DNA from: Bog-473 sp963787485
GTDB taxonomy: Bacteria; Actinomycetota; Acidimicrobiia; Acidimicrobiales; RAAP-2
Assembly: GCA_963787485.1 (NCBI GenBank)
Contig: CAWBDF010000007.1
Coordinates: forward strand, 992,001-1,056,000
Reading direction: 5' to 3'
Length of the DNA stretch: 64,000 bases
Shown: piece by piece, positions 18,154 through 26,729 of the stretch
Layout: each line of letters opens with the position of its first letter
How positions within the stretch are numbered: position 1 is the first letter of the stretch
Made by a program: the position numbers and the translations under genes
Notes under the pieces: generated by a model
What the model was told of the DNA's origin: nothing
The model's database searches: none
The model's input: only the letters and a program-made list of their open reading frames with translations

Positions 18154-18918
18154 TCAGGTGCCCAGGGTGCGCATGCGTTCGAGGATGGAATCGGGCGTCG
18201 GCTGCCCCAGCTCGTCCACCACGTTGCCGTCGGCCAGGAAGATGACGCGGTCGGCGTACGACGCGCCGTGGGGGTCATGGGTGACCATGACGATCGACTG
18301 GCCGAATTCGTCCACCGAGCGTCGCATGAACGAGAGCATCTCGGCCGAGGAGTTCGAGTCGAGGTTCCCCGTGGGCTCGTCCGCGAAGACCAGGTCGGGA
18401 CGGTTGATGAGCGCCCTGGCACAGGCGCAGCGCTGCTGCTGGCCACCTGACATCTCGCTGGGCCGGTGCGTGAGCCGGTCGCCGATCCCGAGCTGGGCCA
18501 CCAGGTAGTCGAACCACTCCCGATCCACCTTGCGCCCGGCCAGGTCCGCCGGCAACGTGATGTTCTCGCCGGCACTCAAGGTGGGCACCAGGTTGAAGGA
18601 CTGGAACACGAACCCGATCCGGTCTCGACGGAGCTGGGTCAGCCCGGCGTCGTCGAGCTGACCGACATCGACGCCGCCCACGAACGTGTGGCCCGAGGTC
18701 GGCCGGTCCAGTCCGGCCATGCAGTGCATGAGGGTGGACTTGCCCGACCCCGACGGACCCATCACGGCGGTGAAGCGTCCCCGTTCGAACGAGACCGAGA
18801 TGCCGGCCAGCGCGTGCACGGTGGCCGCCCCTGAGCCGTAGGTCTTGCGCAGGTCGACCGCGTGCGCGGCAGCGCTATCCGGCACCGCGGGGTGCGGGAG
18901 GTCGTCAAGGAGCGCCAC
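18154..18918 (-). CDS. ABC transporter ATP-binding protein, MacB/LolD-like
   Basis: 254 residues. Walker A GPSGSGKST (about residue 55), Q-loop FVFQSFNLVPTLSA, signature SEMSGGQQQR, Walker B LVFADEPTGNLDS and the switch histidine in MVTHDPH are all present. The residues after the signature read CACARAL where most relatives have VACARAL. It energises the downstream FtsX-type permease (one base apart). The start is a GTG at 18918 with GAGG upstream. A 35-base cluster of TCTGATC-type repeats lies about 110 bases upstream and may be its operator. Confidence 0.92.
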   Translation of the reverse strand: MALLDDLPHPAVPDSAAAHAVDLRKTYGSGAATVHALAGISVSFERGRFTAVMGPSGSGKSTLMHCMAGLDRPTSGHTFVGGVDVGQLDDAGLTQLRRDRIGFVFQSFNLVPTLSAGENITLPADLAGRKVDREWFDYLVAQLGIGDRLTHRPSEMSGGQQQRCACARALINRPDLVFADEPTGNLDSNSSAEMLSFMRRSVDEFGQSIVMVTHDPHGASYADRVIFLADGNVVDELGQPTPDSILERMRTLGT

Positions 18919-19028
18919 AGTGCCTCGTTTCGTGCATGGGAGCGGTCGGGAGGATCAGGGCCACGGGAAGCGGACAAGCTTCATCTGCCCGCGCCCGCCC
19001 GTCGGGCGGCGCCGCCGACCGCAGCATC

Positions 19029-19063
19029 GATCAGATCTGATCAGAACGGAACAGATCGATCAG
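19029..19063. repeat. Palindrome and TCTGATC repeats upstream of ABC transporter genes
   Basis: A perfect 14-base palindrome GATCAGATCTGATC (19029-19042) is followed by a second GATCGATCAG copy at 19054-19063. On the minus strand the block reads as three TCTGATC repeats. It lies about 110-145 bases upstream of the ABC ATPase start and could bind a TetR- or GntR-like regulator; none is encoded next to it. Confidence 0.35.
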
Positions 19064-19601
19064 AGGGCAGCACCGTGGGCATCGTAGGGCACCCCACGCC
19101 GGGCGGCCAAGGCCTGCCCGGACTCCCCATCTGGAACGGGCTGATCCCGCCCTGCTCCCAGGGCCCGACCGAACCGGCCGCCCGAGCCTCGGCCGACTTG
19201 GGCACCAGGTGAAACCGCTCTCGGGCCGCCTCGCAGGTCAGGTCGGCCACGCCGAACCAGTCCAGGGACAGGAAGTCGATGCTGTCCGAGCCGGTCGCCG
19301 CGTCGTGGCAGAGCGCGCCGCGACGCATGGCGTCGCCAGCCGGACCGCCATTTCGGGGCGGGACGAGAAGTGGCCGGGCGAGGCTTGAAAGAACCCGGCG
19401 CCCGAGGGGAGATCGCCCGTCTCGAACAGCGAGATCACCATGCCAAGGAGCGAGAAGGCGTGCAGGTCGTCGTTGGCCCGTGCGATCAGCCCGAACACCT
19501 CCAGCTCCGACTCGACCGTGGTGCCGTAGTCCGCCAGCGCGTGGACCCAGTCGTGCTGCGCCAACAGCGGTGGTGCCCTGCGTCACGATCAGCGTGGCCA
19601 C
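19041..19601 (-). pseudogene. Decayed or frameshifted gene of unknown function
   Basis: Two minus-strand frames each hold half of a plausible protein. One has AQHDWVHALADYGTTVESEL and FGLIARANDDLHAFSLLGMV (about 19390-19564). The other has DSIDFLSLDWFGVADLTCEA, ERFHLVPKSAEARAAGS and EQGGISPFQ (about 19100-19290). The joint lies near 19325-19390, and a second shift may exist near 19570, where the codons before the first half switch frame. The HD...H pattern and length recall Coq4-like proteins, but this is weak. No clean start codon or ribosome site is visible. It is either a real pseudogene or a gene broken by sequencing indels. Confidence 0.5.
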
Positions 19602-19626
19602 TCCGGCACGGCGCTGCCTGGCTCAT

Positions 19627-20121
19627 TCAGCCACTCCAGGCGGACAGGCTCGCCGCCTGGTCCTCGAGGTAGGCGCGTAACCCCGCCACGATCACCCGTT
19701 CGACCTTTCCGCCCACGAAGGGCACGTGCACCCTCAGGTCGCCCTCGACGTGCACGACGGTGCTGGCCGCGCCGCGCTCACCCTCGGCGAAGCGGTAGGT
19801 GCCCCGCGCACTGAGCCGGTCGGGGTAGTTGTCGGGCAGCACCTCCCAGGTGGCACGCGTCTCGGCCGGGACAATCTCGGTCCGCGTCACCCAGGTGATC
19901 TTGGCCGGATCCACCACGGCGCGAACCGCCGAAGAGACCTGACCGGTGAAGGCGAACCGCACCCGGATCACCACGACGTCCCCCTGGTCCTCCCGGTCGA
20001 CCACCCCGCGCACGGCGATGTCCGAGCGCCCGGGTCCTTCCTGGTAGAAGTTGGGTGAGCCGTAGGCGGCCATGGCGCGGGCGGGCGCCACATCCGCCGG
20101 GAGCGCCAGGTCGAACCTCAC
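19627..20121 (-). CDS. DUF2505 family protein
   Basis: 164 residues, the usual size for DUF2505, an actinobacterial family with a START/SRPBCC-like fold. It begins VRFDLALPADVAPARAMAAY and contains ITWVTRTEIVPAETRATWEV, and it ends in a long helix (KVERVIVAGLRAYLEDQAAS), as expected for a lipid- or hydrophobe-binding cup. The GTG start overlaps the stop of the upstream oxidase-like gene by four bases (GTGA). The function of the family is not established. Confidence 0.85.
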   Translation of the reverse strand: MRFDLALPADVAPARAMAAYGSPNFYQEGPGRSDIAVRGVVDREDQGDVVVIRVRFAFTGQVSSAVRAVVDPAKITWVTRTEIVPAETRATWEVLPDNYPDRLSARGTYRFAEGERGAASTVVHVEGDLRVHVPFVGGKVERVIVAGLRAYLEDQAASLSAWSG

Positions 20122-20624
20122 GACACCGGGGGGCGGGCCACACGCGCGCCCAGCTTGCGGTGGTCCCAACTGACCGTGCGCTCCACGTGGAGCTTGATCC
20201 CCACCCGCTTGCGCAACATGGTGTGCACCATGGGGGCGAGGTCCTCGGAGTAGGGCCCGTGGTTGCGCTCGAAGAGCGTGACGCCGAGTTTCCACAGGTC
20301 GTCGGGGTCTTCCACGATCTCTGCCCGGCCCACCAGCTCCACGCCCCGGAGCTCCTCGTAGTCGTGCCCGTCCTCGAAGAGGAGCGTGAGGCGGGGATCG
20401 CGCCGGAGGTTCTGCACCTTCTGCGACTTGGCCTTGGAGCTGACCGCCACGCACCCGTCGAGGAACCCGAACCACATGGCCACGGCGTGGATCGACCCAT
20501 CCGGGGACAGCGAGCACATGGTCATCGTCCGCTGCCCGGCCACGAAGGCGTCGACTTCGTCCGGCATCATGGTGATCAGCGCGCGAAGGCTCGCACCGCG
20601 ACCGGCGGAGTCGTCGTCTGTCAT
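20118..20624 (-). CDS. Pyridoxamine 5'-phosphate oxidase-like (PPOX, probably F420-dependent) protein
   Basis: 168 residues with the split-barrel flavin/F420 fold: VDAFVAGQRTMTMCSLSPDG, AVAMWFGFLDGCVAVSS, SQKVQNLRRDPRLTLLFEDG and VELVGRAEIVED. The spacing of these segments follows the F420-dependent PPOX-class proteins of actinobacteria, which reduce small substrates such as biliverdin or oxidise F420H2. A GGGAGGTGGG site precedes the ATG and a TACGCT hexamer further upstream could be its -10. It is translationally coupled to the DUF2505 gene. Confidence 0.88.
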   Translation of the reverse strand: MTDDDSAGRGASLRALITMMPDEVDAFVAGQRTMTMCSLSPDGSIHAVAMWFGFLDGCVAVSSKAKSQKVQNLRRDPRLTLLFEDGHDYEELRGVELVGRAEIVEDPDDLWKLGVTLFERNHGPYSEDLAPMVHTMLRKRVGIKLHVERTVSWDHRKLGARVARPPVS

Positions 20625-20758
20625 CGCCCACCTCCCGAGTGCGCCAGGCAGCGTAGCGGTGAAGACAGGTGCGGAGCAGGGAAGAGTTCACCTTCTGCAC
20701 ACTTGTTGGTTGCGCCCGATTCACAGCTCGTTCACCTCGACTGCCTAGCGTGAGCCAG

Positions 20759-21043
20759 ATGGCGACCATTGACCGGCAGTTGGGCCGATGCAGCCAGGAC
20801 GTTCGTCCCGGTTCCGGCCCGGGGAGCCATCGCGGCCAGGAGTCTCTGGCCGAGGTCATCGTGATCCGGCCCGCTCCCGGGCTCCCGCGACGCACGGGCT
20901 GGCTCCGGTCATTGATCACCGCGACGCGGGGACTGGTGTTCCTGCGTGCCCAGGCGACGTCGGCGCGACCCACCCCCCGTCCGCCGTCGTCGCCTGCCCC
21001 TCTCCGTGCGGTCTCGCCCCCCGTTCCCCACGACGCTGCCTGA
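20759..21043 (+). CDS. Small hypothetical protein, possible leaderless ORF
   Basis: 94 residues with no recognised domain; Arg-, Ser- and Pro-rich, with a central segment (LAEVIVIRPAPGLPRR). It is listed because a TAGCGT hexamer sits exactly seven bases before the ATG, the pattern seen at other probable leaderless starts in this window. The response regulator gene begins 10 bases after its stop, so the promoter may simply serve that gene and the ORF may be a translated leader. The composition is compatible with chance. Confidence 0.35.
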   Translation: MATIDRQLGRCSQDVRPGSGPGSHRGQESLAEVIVIRPAPGLPRRTGWLRSLITATRGLVFLRAQATSARPTPRPPSSPAPLRAVSPPVPHDAA

Positions 21044-21052
21044 GCGAATTCC

Positions 21053-21799
21053 GTGGCCATCGCGAACGCACCGGCGAGCGCCGGACGGCTTCCACCCGCG
21101 GGTCCCGGTCGGGAAAACCGGCCCCTGGTCCTGGTGGTCGACGACGAGGAATCGTACCGCCAGGCGCTGGCCTCCGGTCTGACCCGCGAAGGGTTCACCG
21201 TCGAGTCGGCCGGGGACGGTCACGAGGCGCTGCGCCTCTTCCACCGCGTCCACCCTGACCTGGTGTTGCTCGACGTCATGCTGCCGGACCAATCCGGCAT
21301 TGAGATCTGCCAACAGATGCGGAGCCTCAAGCCCGTGCCCATCATCATGGTGACGGCGCGTGACTCCGAGGTCGACATCGTGCTCGGGCTCGAGCTCGGA
21401 GCGAGCGACTACGTGGCCAAGCCATTCCGGTTACGCGAGCTTGTGGCTCGCATGCGCGCCGTGCTGCGCCGCGGCGTCGCAGTGGCCGACCACCACGAGG
21501 AGGTCCTCGTCGTCGGTCCGGTGCGGCTCGATGCCGGGCGCCGCGAGGTCACGGTGAACGAGGTGGCCGTCGACCTCTCGCGGAAGGAATTCGACCTGCT
21601 CGCCCTCCTGATGTCGCACAGCGGACAGGTCGTCACCCGCGATTGGTGCATCGACCGACTCTGGTGGGACCAGGAACTGACCGACACGCGCACCCTCGAC
21701 ACCCACATCAAGCGGCTTCGGCGCAAGGTCGAGCCGGACCCCGCGAACCCTCGCCACCTGGTCACCGTGCGAGGCGTCGGTTTCCGCTTCGAGCCATAG
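21053..21799 (+). CDS. OmpR/PhoB-family two-component response regulator (RegX3-like)
   Basis: 248 residues: an N-terminal tail of about 24, then a receiver domain (VLVVDDEESYR, phosphoacceptor Asp74 in LVLLDVMLPDQSG, conserved Thr in MVTARDSE, Lys in YVAKPFRLREL). The C-terminal winged helix has LSRKEFDLLALLMSHSGQVV and the recognition region TRTLDTHIKRLRRKVE. Phosphorylation by a histidine kinase would drive DNA binding; no kinase gene is adjacent, so it is an orphan here. The GTG start lacks a clear ribosome site and a later start just before LVLVVDDEE is possible. Confidence 0.9.
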   Translation: MAIANAPASAGRLPPAGPGRENRPLVLVVDDEESYRQALASGLTREGFTVESAGDGHEALRLFHRVHPDLVLLDVMLPDQSGIEICQQMRSLKPVPIIMVTARDSEVDIVLGLELGASDYVAKPFRLRELVARMRAVLRRGVAVADHHEEVLVVGPVRLDAGRREVTVNEVAVDLSRKEFDLLALLMSHSGQVVTRDWCIDRLWWDQELTDTRTLDTHIKRLRRKVEPDPANPRHLVTVRGVGFRFEP

Positions 21800-21859
21800 C
21801 AGCGCCCGCGGGACACTGCACCCGCTCGCCCTGCCGGATCGCGTCCTACAGTGGGCGGC

Positions 21860-22318
21860 GTGCGCCGCGGTGACGTCGTCCCCGATTTCGAGCTGGCCGA
21901 CCAGAGCGGCGCGGCCCGGAGCTTGAGCGGGTTCCTCGCCGGTGGTCCCGTCGTGCTGTTCTTCTACCCCGCCGCCATGACCTCCGGCTGCACCAAGGAG
22001 AGCTGTCACTTCCGCGATCTCGCCGCCGAGTTCGCCGCCGTGGGCGCCCAGCGCGTCGGAATCAGCGCCGACCCGGTCGACAAGCAGCGCCGCTTCGACG
22101 AGAAGGAGTCGCTCGGGTTCCCACTGCTCTCGGACCCGGACCGGACGGTGGCCACGCAGCTCGGCGCCGCCCGGCGCGCCAGCTTCCTGCCCAACAAGCG
22201 TGTCACCTTCGTGATCGACACCGACCGGACGCTCCTGGAGGTCATCCACCGCGAGCTCTCCATGGGCGCCCATGCTGACCGGGCGCTCGAGGTGCTCCGC
22301 TCTCGTCGGAGCGCCTGA
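21860..22318 (+). CDS. Peroxiredoxin of the BCP/PrxQ type
   Basis: 152 residues. The active site is AAMTSGCTKESCHFRD, with the peroxidatic Cys and a second Cys five residues later, the arrangement of atypical two-Cys PrxQ enzymes. It reduces hydroperoxides using thioredoxin in the cytoplasm. TACAGT at 21847-21852 lies seven bases before the GTG at 21860, indicating a leaderless message; this favours 21860 over the GTG at 21851. The gene stands alone downstream of the response regulator. Confidence 0.9.
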   Translation: MRRGDVVPDFELADQSGAARSLSGFLAGGPVVLFFYPAAMTSGCTKESCHFRDLAAEFAAVGAQRVGISADPVDKQRRFDEKESLGFPLLSDPDRTVATQLGAARRASFLPNKRVTFVIDTDRTLLEVIHRELSMGAHADRALEVLRSRRSA

Positions 22319-22322
22319 CACT

Positions 22323-22368
22323 GCTCCCGCAGGGAGCGGCTGATATCGCTCCCGCGGGGAGCGGCTGA
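22323..22368 (+). repeat. Two tandem GC-rich hairpins after the peroxiredoxin gene
   Basis: GCTCCC-GCA-GGGAGC (22323-22337) and CGCTCCC-GCG-GGGAGCG (22347-22363) are perfect stems, each followed by GCTGA, so the whole 21-base unit is repeated with one base changed. They begin four bases after the peroxiredoxin stop. They could act as a transcription terminator or mRNA-stabilising structure, although no T-run follows. Confidence 0.5.
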
Positions 22369-22381
22369 GCCCCCCGCCGCC

Positions 22382-23617
22382 ATGCCCAGCCGGATCCTGG
22401 TGGACACGACGCCGCTGCGCCAGAGCCGCGACTTCCGTCTCCTCTTCACCGGACAGCTCATCTCCATGTTGGGCACCCAGCTCACGGTGGTGGCCATCCC
22501 CTTCCAGGTCTACGAGCTGACGCACTCCACCCTCCAGGTGGGGGCGGTCAGCCTGGCCCAGCTGGTCCCTTTCCTGGCCGGCGCGCTGTCCGCTGGGCCC
22601 GTGGGCGACACCGTCGACAAGCGCCGGGTCATGGTCTGGACGGCCGCGGCGAGCGTCCTCACCAGTGGGGCCATGGCCGTCAACTCGGCCATGGCCCACC
22701 CCTCCCTGACCGTGGTCTACGTGGTGAGCGCGGCAGCCGCCGGCCTGATGGGCTTCTCGAGCACCGCCCGAATGGCGTCGGTCCCCGGCCTGGTGGAACG
22801 CCGCCACCTGAGCGCCGCCTTCGCCCTCATGCAGGTCCTCATCCAGGTCGGCGTCGTCGTGGGTCCCGCCCTCTCGGGCGTCCTGCTCGGCATCGGGCTC
22901 CCACTGGTGTACGCGTTGGACGGAGCATCCTTCGTCGTGGCCACCGTGACTTCGGCGCTGCTCCATCCCATTCCCCCGACCGAGGGCGCGGCCGGGGCGG
23001 GCCTCTGGCGCGCCACCCGGGAGGGACTGCGCTACCTGCGCTCGCACCAGGCTCTCCAGGGTGTGTATGTGATCGACGTCAACGCCATGGTGTTCGGCCT
23101 ACCCCGTGCCCTGTTCCCGGCCATGGTGGGCAGCGTGTTCGGCGGCGGCACCGTGGCGCTGGGCTTCTTGTACGCCGCGCCCGGCGTTGGCGCCCTCGTC
23201 GGGGCCGTGACCACCGGATGGGTCCCCAACCTGCGTCGCCAGGGTCTCGCCGTCATTGTGGCGGTGTCTGTGTGGGGAGTCGCCATCACGCTCTTCGGTC
23301 TCGTCGACACGTTGTGGGTGGCCCTCGTGCTGCTCGCCGTGGCGGGGTGGGCCGACGTGATCTCGGCCGTGCTCCGCAACACCATGCTTCAGAGCAGCGT
23401 GCCCGAACGGTTCCGCAGCCGCATGTCGTCCATTCAGATGGCCGTCGTCCAGGGCGGCCCGCGCCTCGGCGATCTGGAGTCGGGCGCGGTGGCGACCCTC
23501 ACCAGCATCGAGTTCTCCGTGGTCTCGGGTGGGCTGGCCTGCATTGCCGGTGCGGCGGTGATCGGCGGGCTCATGCCCGCGTTCCGCCACTACGTGGCCC
23601 GCGGCGGGCGTCAGTAG
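22382..23617 (+). CDS. MFS transporter, EntS/enterobactin-exporter-like
   Basis: 411 residues, about 12 membrane helices. The N-terminal LRQSRDFRLLFTGQLISMLGTQLTVVAIP segment and the GPVGDTVDKRRVMVW loop are typical of the MFS_3/EntS group, which exports siderophores or other small molecules from the cytoplasm. The C-terminal half has SVPERFRSRMSSIQMAVVQGGPRLGDLESG, another group mark. No ribosome site is obvious upstream of the ATG. A repair operon starts just after it on the same strand, with only eight bases between; the two are probably unrelated in function. Confidence 0.88.
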   Translation: MPSRILVDTTPLRQSRDFRLLFTGQLISMLGTQLTVVAIPFQVYELTHSTLQVGAVSLAQLVPFLAGALSAGPVGDTVDKRRVMVWTAAASVLTSGAMAVNSAMAHPSLTVVYVVSAAAAGLMGFSSTARMASVPGLVERRHLSAAFALMQVLIQVGVVVGPALSGVLLGIGLPLVYALDGASFVVATVTSALLHPIPPTEGAAGAGLWRATREGLRYLRSHQALQGVYVIDVNAMVFGLPRALFPAMVGSVFGGGTVALGFLYAAPGVGALVGAVTTGWVPNLRRQGLAVIVAVSVWGVAITLFGLVDTLWVALVLLAVAGWADVISAVLRNTMLQSSVPERFRSRMSSIQMAVVQGGPRLGDLESGAVATLTSIEFSVVSGGLACIAGAAVIGGLMPAFRHYVARGGRQ

Positions 23618-23625
23618 AGTCGGCA

Positions 23626-24639
23626 ATGGTGTCGGGGAACGACGAGTGCACGGTTGAGGTCGCGGGCCGCGAGATCGTCATCTCGCGGCCGGACAAGGTG
23701 TACTTCCCCGAGCTGGGCGCCACCAAGCTCGATCTCGTGACCTATTACCTCGAGATCGGCGAGCATCTCCTGACGACCGCTGGAGGGCGGCCAGCGATGC
23801 TCCAACGCTTCCCCGACGGCGCCGCCGGCAAGTCCTTCTACCAGAAGCGCATTCCCGCCGGCGCTCCCGAGTGGCTGGAGTCGACCACCGTGTCCACTCC
23901 GAATGGCACCACGTCCAACGCGCTCGTGGTGGCCGACCTGGCCCACGTCGTGTGGGCGGTCACCATCGGCTGCCTCGGCCTCCACCTGTGGCCGTACCGC
24001 GCCGTTGATCCTGAGCATGCGGACGAGCTGCGTATCGATCTCGACCCGACCGCCGGAATCGGGTTCGAGCAGGTGCGCGCCGTCGCCCTGCTCTGCCGGG
24101 ACCTGCTGGTCGAGCTCGGCCTGGAGGGCCACCCCAAGACCACGGGCAACACCGGGCTCCATGTCTACCTGCGGCTGGTCCCCGAGTGGGACTCCGTGCA
24201 GGTCCGCACCGCCGCAGTCGCCCTGGCCCGCGAGCTCGAACGCCGACACCCGGCCTCCATCACCGCCAACTGGTGGAAGGAGGAGCGAGGCGCCCGCGTC
24301 TTCGTCGACTTCAACCAGAACGCGCCGCACAAGACGGTCTTCGGCGCGTGGTTTGCCCGACCGCGCCCGGGAGGCCAGGTCTCGACGCCGCTGTCGTGGG
24401 AGGAGGTCGAGTCGGTCGACCCGGACGCGCTGACCATCCGCACGGTGCCCGAGCTGGTCCGCCGGCGCGGCGATCCGTGGGCCGGCATGGCGGAGCGGCC
24501 CCAGCCGCTCGACCCGCTCCTCGCGCTCGCCGCGCGCGACGAGGCCGATGGCCTCCCGGACGCACCGTGGCCGCCCCAGTACCCCAAGATGCCCGGCGAG
24601 CCCCCCCGGGTGGCCCCGAGCCGGGCCAGGAAAGCCTGA
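23626..24639 (+). CDS. LigD-type DNA polymerase/primase domain protein (stand-alone)
   Basis: 337 residues that match the polymerase domain of bacterial LigD, an archaeo-eukaryotic primase fold used in non-homologous end joining. The segments are SRPDKVYFPELGATKLDLVTYY, QKRIPAGAPEWLES, the catalytic acidic pair in RIDLDP, and GNTGLHVYLRL. The third acidic residue is in VFVDFNQNAPHKTVF. It adds nucleotides to DNA ends. Ligase and phosphoesterase domains are not fused; they follow as separate genes. TAGAGT lies five bases before the ATG, compatible with leaderless expression. No Ku gene is in the window. Confidence 0.9.
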   Translation: MVSGNDECTVEVAGREIVISRPDKVYFPELGATKLDLVTYYLEIGEHLLTTAGGRPAMLQRFPDGAAGKSFYQKRIPAGAPEWLESTTVSTPNGTTSNALVVADLAHVVWAVTIGCLGLHLWPYRAVDPEHADELRIDLDPTAGIGFEQVRAVALLCRDLLVELGLEGHPKTTGNTGLHVYLRLVPEWDSVQVRTAAVALARELERRHPASITANWWKEERGARVFVDFNQNAPHKTVFGAWFARPRPGGQVSTPLSWEEVESVDPDALTIRTVPELVRRRGDPWAGMAERPQPLDPLLALAARDEADGLPDAPWPPQYPKMPGEPPRVAPSRARKA

Positions 24640-24642
24640 TCC

Positions 24643-25668
24643 GTGGAGCCGCGTGACGCACTCGAGGAGATCGCCTTCCGGCTCGAACGCAGCGGGGCGG
24701 ACACCTACAAGGTACGCGCCTTTCGGCACGCCGCCCGGGCGATCGCGTCGGTGCCGCGCCCGGAGCTCGAAGCGTTGGCGGAGGCCGGACACCTCCAACG
24801 GCTCGACGGTGTCGGCTCGTCGACCGCCGCGGTGATCGCGCAGGCGCTGCGCGGCGAGGTCCCCGACTACCTCTCGAAGCTCGAGCCGGTGCCCGACGAT
24901 CTGGTGGTCGAGGGAGCGGCGGCCGAGCTTCTGGCGTCGCTCCGCGGCGACTGCCACTCCCACTCGGACTGGTCCGACGGGGGTAGCCCCATCGGGGAGA
25001 TGGCCGAGGCGGCGCGAGCGCAGGGCCACGACTACCTGGTCCTCACCGACCACAGCGCGCGCTTGACCGTGGCCCACGGACTCAACGAGGTACGACTGCG
25101 CGCCCAGCTCGAGGCGCTGGCCGAGCTCAACGCCGAGCTGGCGCCCTTCCGCATCCTCACCGGCATGGAGGTCGACATTCTCGAGGACGGCTCGCTCGAC
25201 CTCGACCTCGACCTGTTGGGCGAGCTCGACGTGGTGGTGGCCAGCGTCCACTCCAAGCTCAAGATGGAGTCGGCCCACATGACCGATCGCATGCTGGCGG
25301 CCATCGAGAGCCCCCACACCGACGTGCTCGGCCACTGCACCGGTCGCCTCATCACCGGACGCGGGAGGCCGCAGTCCGCCTTCGACGCCCAGGCGGTGTT
25401 CTCCGCCTGCGCCCGGACCGGGACGGCGGTGGAGATCAACTGTCGGCCCGAGCGCCAGGACCCGCCGCAGGACCTGCTGCGCCAGGCCGTCGACGCCGGA
25501 TGCAGCTTCGCCATCGACACCGACGCCCACGCACCGGGCCAGCTCGGGTGGCTGGGCCGCGGCTGCCGCAATGCGGTGTCGGCCGAGGTGCCGTTCGAAC
25601 GCGTGGTCAACCGCTCGAGCGCGGAGGATCTGGTGGCCTGGGCGGTGGCGCACGGGCCGGCGGCATGA
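24643..25668 (+). CDS. HhH-PHP protein, PolX-like phosphoesterase
   Basis: 341 residues. The N-terminal 90 form a helix-hairpin-helix module (ALEEIAFRLERSGADTYKVR, GVGSSTAAVIAQAL). The rest is a PHP domain with its metal ligands in GDCHSHSDWSDGG, LTDHSAR, the Glu of GMEVDI, ASVHSK, GHCTGR and IDTDAHA. This is the C-terminal part of bacterial PolX without the polymerase palm. PHP domains hydrolyse phosphoesters, for example 3'-to-5' exonuclease or 3'-phosphatase action on DNA ends. It starts with GTG three bases after the polymerase gene and overlaps the ligase gene by four bases (ATGA), so end-processing in the same pathway is likely. Confidence 0.85.
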   Translation: MEPRDALEEIAFRLERSGADTYKVRAFRHAARAIASVPRPELEALAEAGHLQRLDGVGSSTAAVIAQALRGEVPDYLSKLEPVPDDLVVEGAAAELLASLRGDCHSHSDWSDGGSPIGEMAEAARAQGHDYLVLTDHSARLTVAHGLNEVRLRAQLEALAELNAELAPFRILTGMEVDILEDGSLDLDLDLLGELDVVVASVHSKLKMESAHMTDRMLAAIESPHTDVLGHCTGRLITGRGRPQSAFDAQAVFSACARTGTAVEINCRPERQDPPQDLLRQAVDAGCSFAIDTDAHAPGQLGWLGRGCRNAVSAEVPFERVVNRSSAEDLVAWAVAHGPAA

Positions 25669-26729
25669 CCCTTCCCGTCGAGCCGCCGCTGGCACCCATG
25701 CTGGCGAAGCTGAGCCGCGAGCTGCCCCGTGAGACGGGATTGTTCTACGAGCCCAAGTGGGACGGCTTTCGCTGCATCGTGTTCCGCGGCACCGACGAGG
25801 TGATCCTGGGCAGCCGCAACGAGAAACCACTCACGCGCTACTTCCCCGAGCTCGTCGACGCCCTGGCACGCCAACTCCCGCGCCCATGTGTGCTCGACGG
25901 CGAGATCGTGATCTCCGGACCGTCGGGTCTCGACTTCGACGCGTTGTCCCAGCGCATCCACCCAGCCGAGAAGCGGATCCGCCAGTTGGCCGCCTCGACA
26001 CCCGCCTCCTACGTGGCCTTCGACCTCCTCGCCCTCGAAGAAACCTCGTTCATGGACACCCCCTACGGTCGGCGACGGGCGGAGCTCGAACAGGTGCTGG
26101 CCTCGGCCAAACCGCCGGTGCACCTGACGCCGGCCACCCAGGATCCCGACGTGGCGGCCGACTGGTTCGCCCGCTTCGAGGGGGCGGGGCTCGATGGGGT
26201 CGTCGCCAAACCCGCCGACCTGCCGTACCTGCCGGACAAGCGGGCCATGCTCAAGGTCAAGCACCAGCGCACGGCGGACTGCGTGGTGGCGGGGTTCCGC
26301 ACCCACAAGGACGGGGCCGGAGTGGGCTCCCTGCTGCTGGGCCTCCACGATGCATCGGGGACGCTGCACCATGTCGGGGTGGCCTCGGGCTTCAGCGTGG
26401 CCCGCCGGCGCGAGTTGGTGGCCGAGCTGGCCCCGTACCGGGCCGACGCGCTCGAGGGACACCCCTGGGCCGGATGGGCCGAGACTGCTGGCCGGGCTCC
26501 GGGTGCCATGAACCGCTGGAACGCCGGCAAGGACATGAGCTGGGAGCCGTTGCGGCCGGAGGCGGTGTGCGAGGTGTCCTACGACCACCTCCAAGGTGAC
26601 CGCTTCCGCCACGCCACGAGCTTCGTACGCTGGCGCCCCGACCGCGAGCCCGCATCGTGTACCTACGCGCAGCTCGATTCTCCGGTCCCCTTGGAGTTGA
26701 GCGAAGTCTTCGGCGTGCGCGACTCCTGA
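25665..26729 (+). CDS. ligC: ATP-dependent DNA ligase (LigC-like)
   Basis: 354 residues. The nucleotidyltransferase domain has motif I EPKWDGFR with the adenylated lysine, motif III (VAFDLLAL), motif IV (GLDGVVAKP) and motif V (MLKVKHQRTADCVV). An OB-fold domain follows to residue about 340. Size and motifs fit mycobacterial LigC rather than replicative NAD-dependent LigA. It seals nicks and ends using ATP. The ATG overlaps the stop of the PHP gene, making a three-gene repair operon with the LigD-type polymerase. The symbol is given by resemblance. Confidence 0.9.
   Translation: MTLPVEPPLAPMLAKLSRELPRETGLFYEPKWDGFRCIVFRGTDEVILGSRNEKPLTRYFPELVDALARQLPRPCVLDGEIVISGPSGLDFDALSQRIHPAEKRIRQLAASTPASYVAFDLLALEETSFMDTPYGRRRAELEQVLASAKPPVHLTPATQDPDVAADWFARFEGAGLDGVVAKPADLPYLPDKRAMLKVKHQRTADCVVAGFRTHKDGAGVGSLLLGLHDASGTLHHVGVASGFSVARRRELVAELAPYRADALEGHPWAGWAETAGRAPGAMNRWNAGKDMSWEPLRPEAVCEVSYDHLQGDRFRHATSFVRWRPDREPASCTYAQLDSPVPLELSEVFGVRDS

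Noticed and set aside
19033..19045. The 13-mer AGATCTGATCAGA, also present at 31050-31062, as a shared regulatory site
   Set aside because: A few identical 13-mers are expected by chance in 64 kb, and the second copy covers a stop codon with no gene start nearby.
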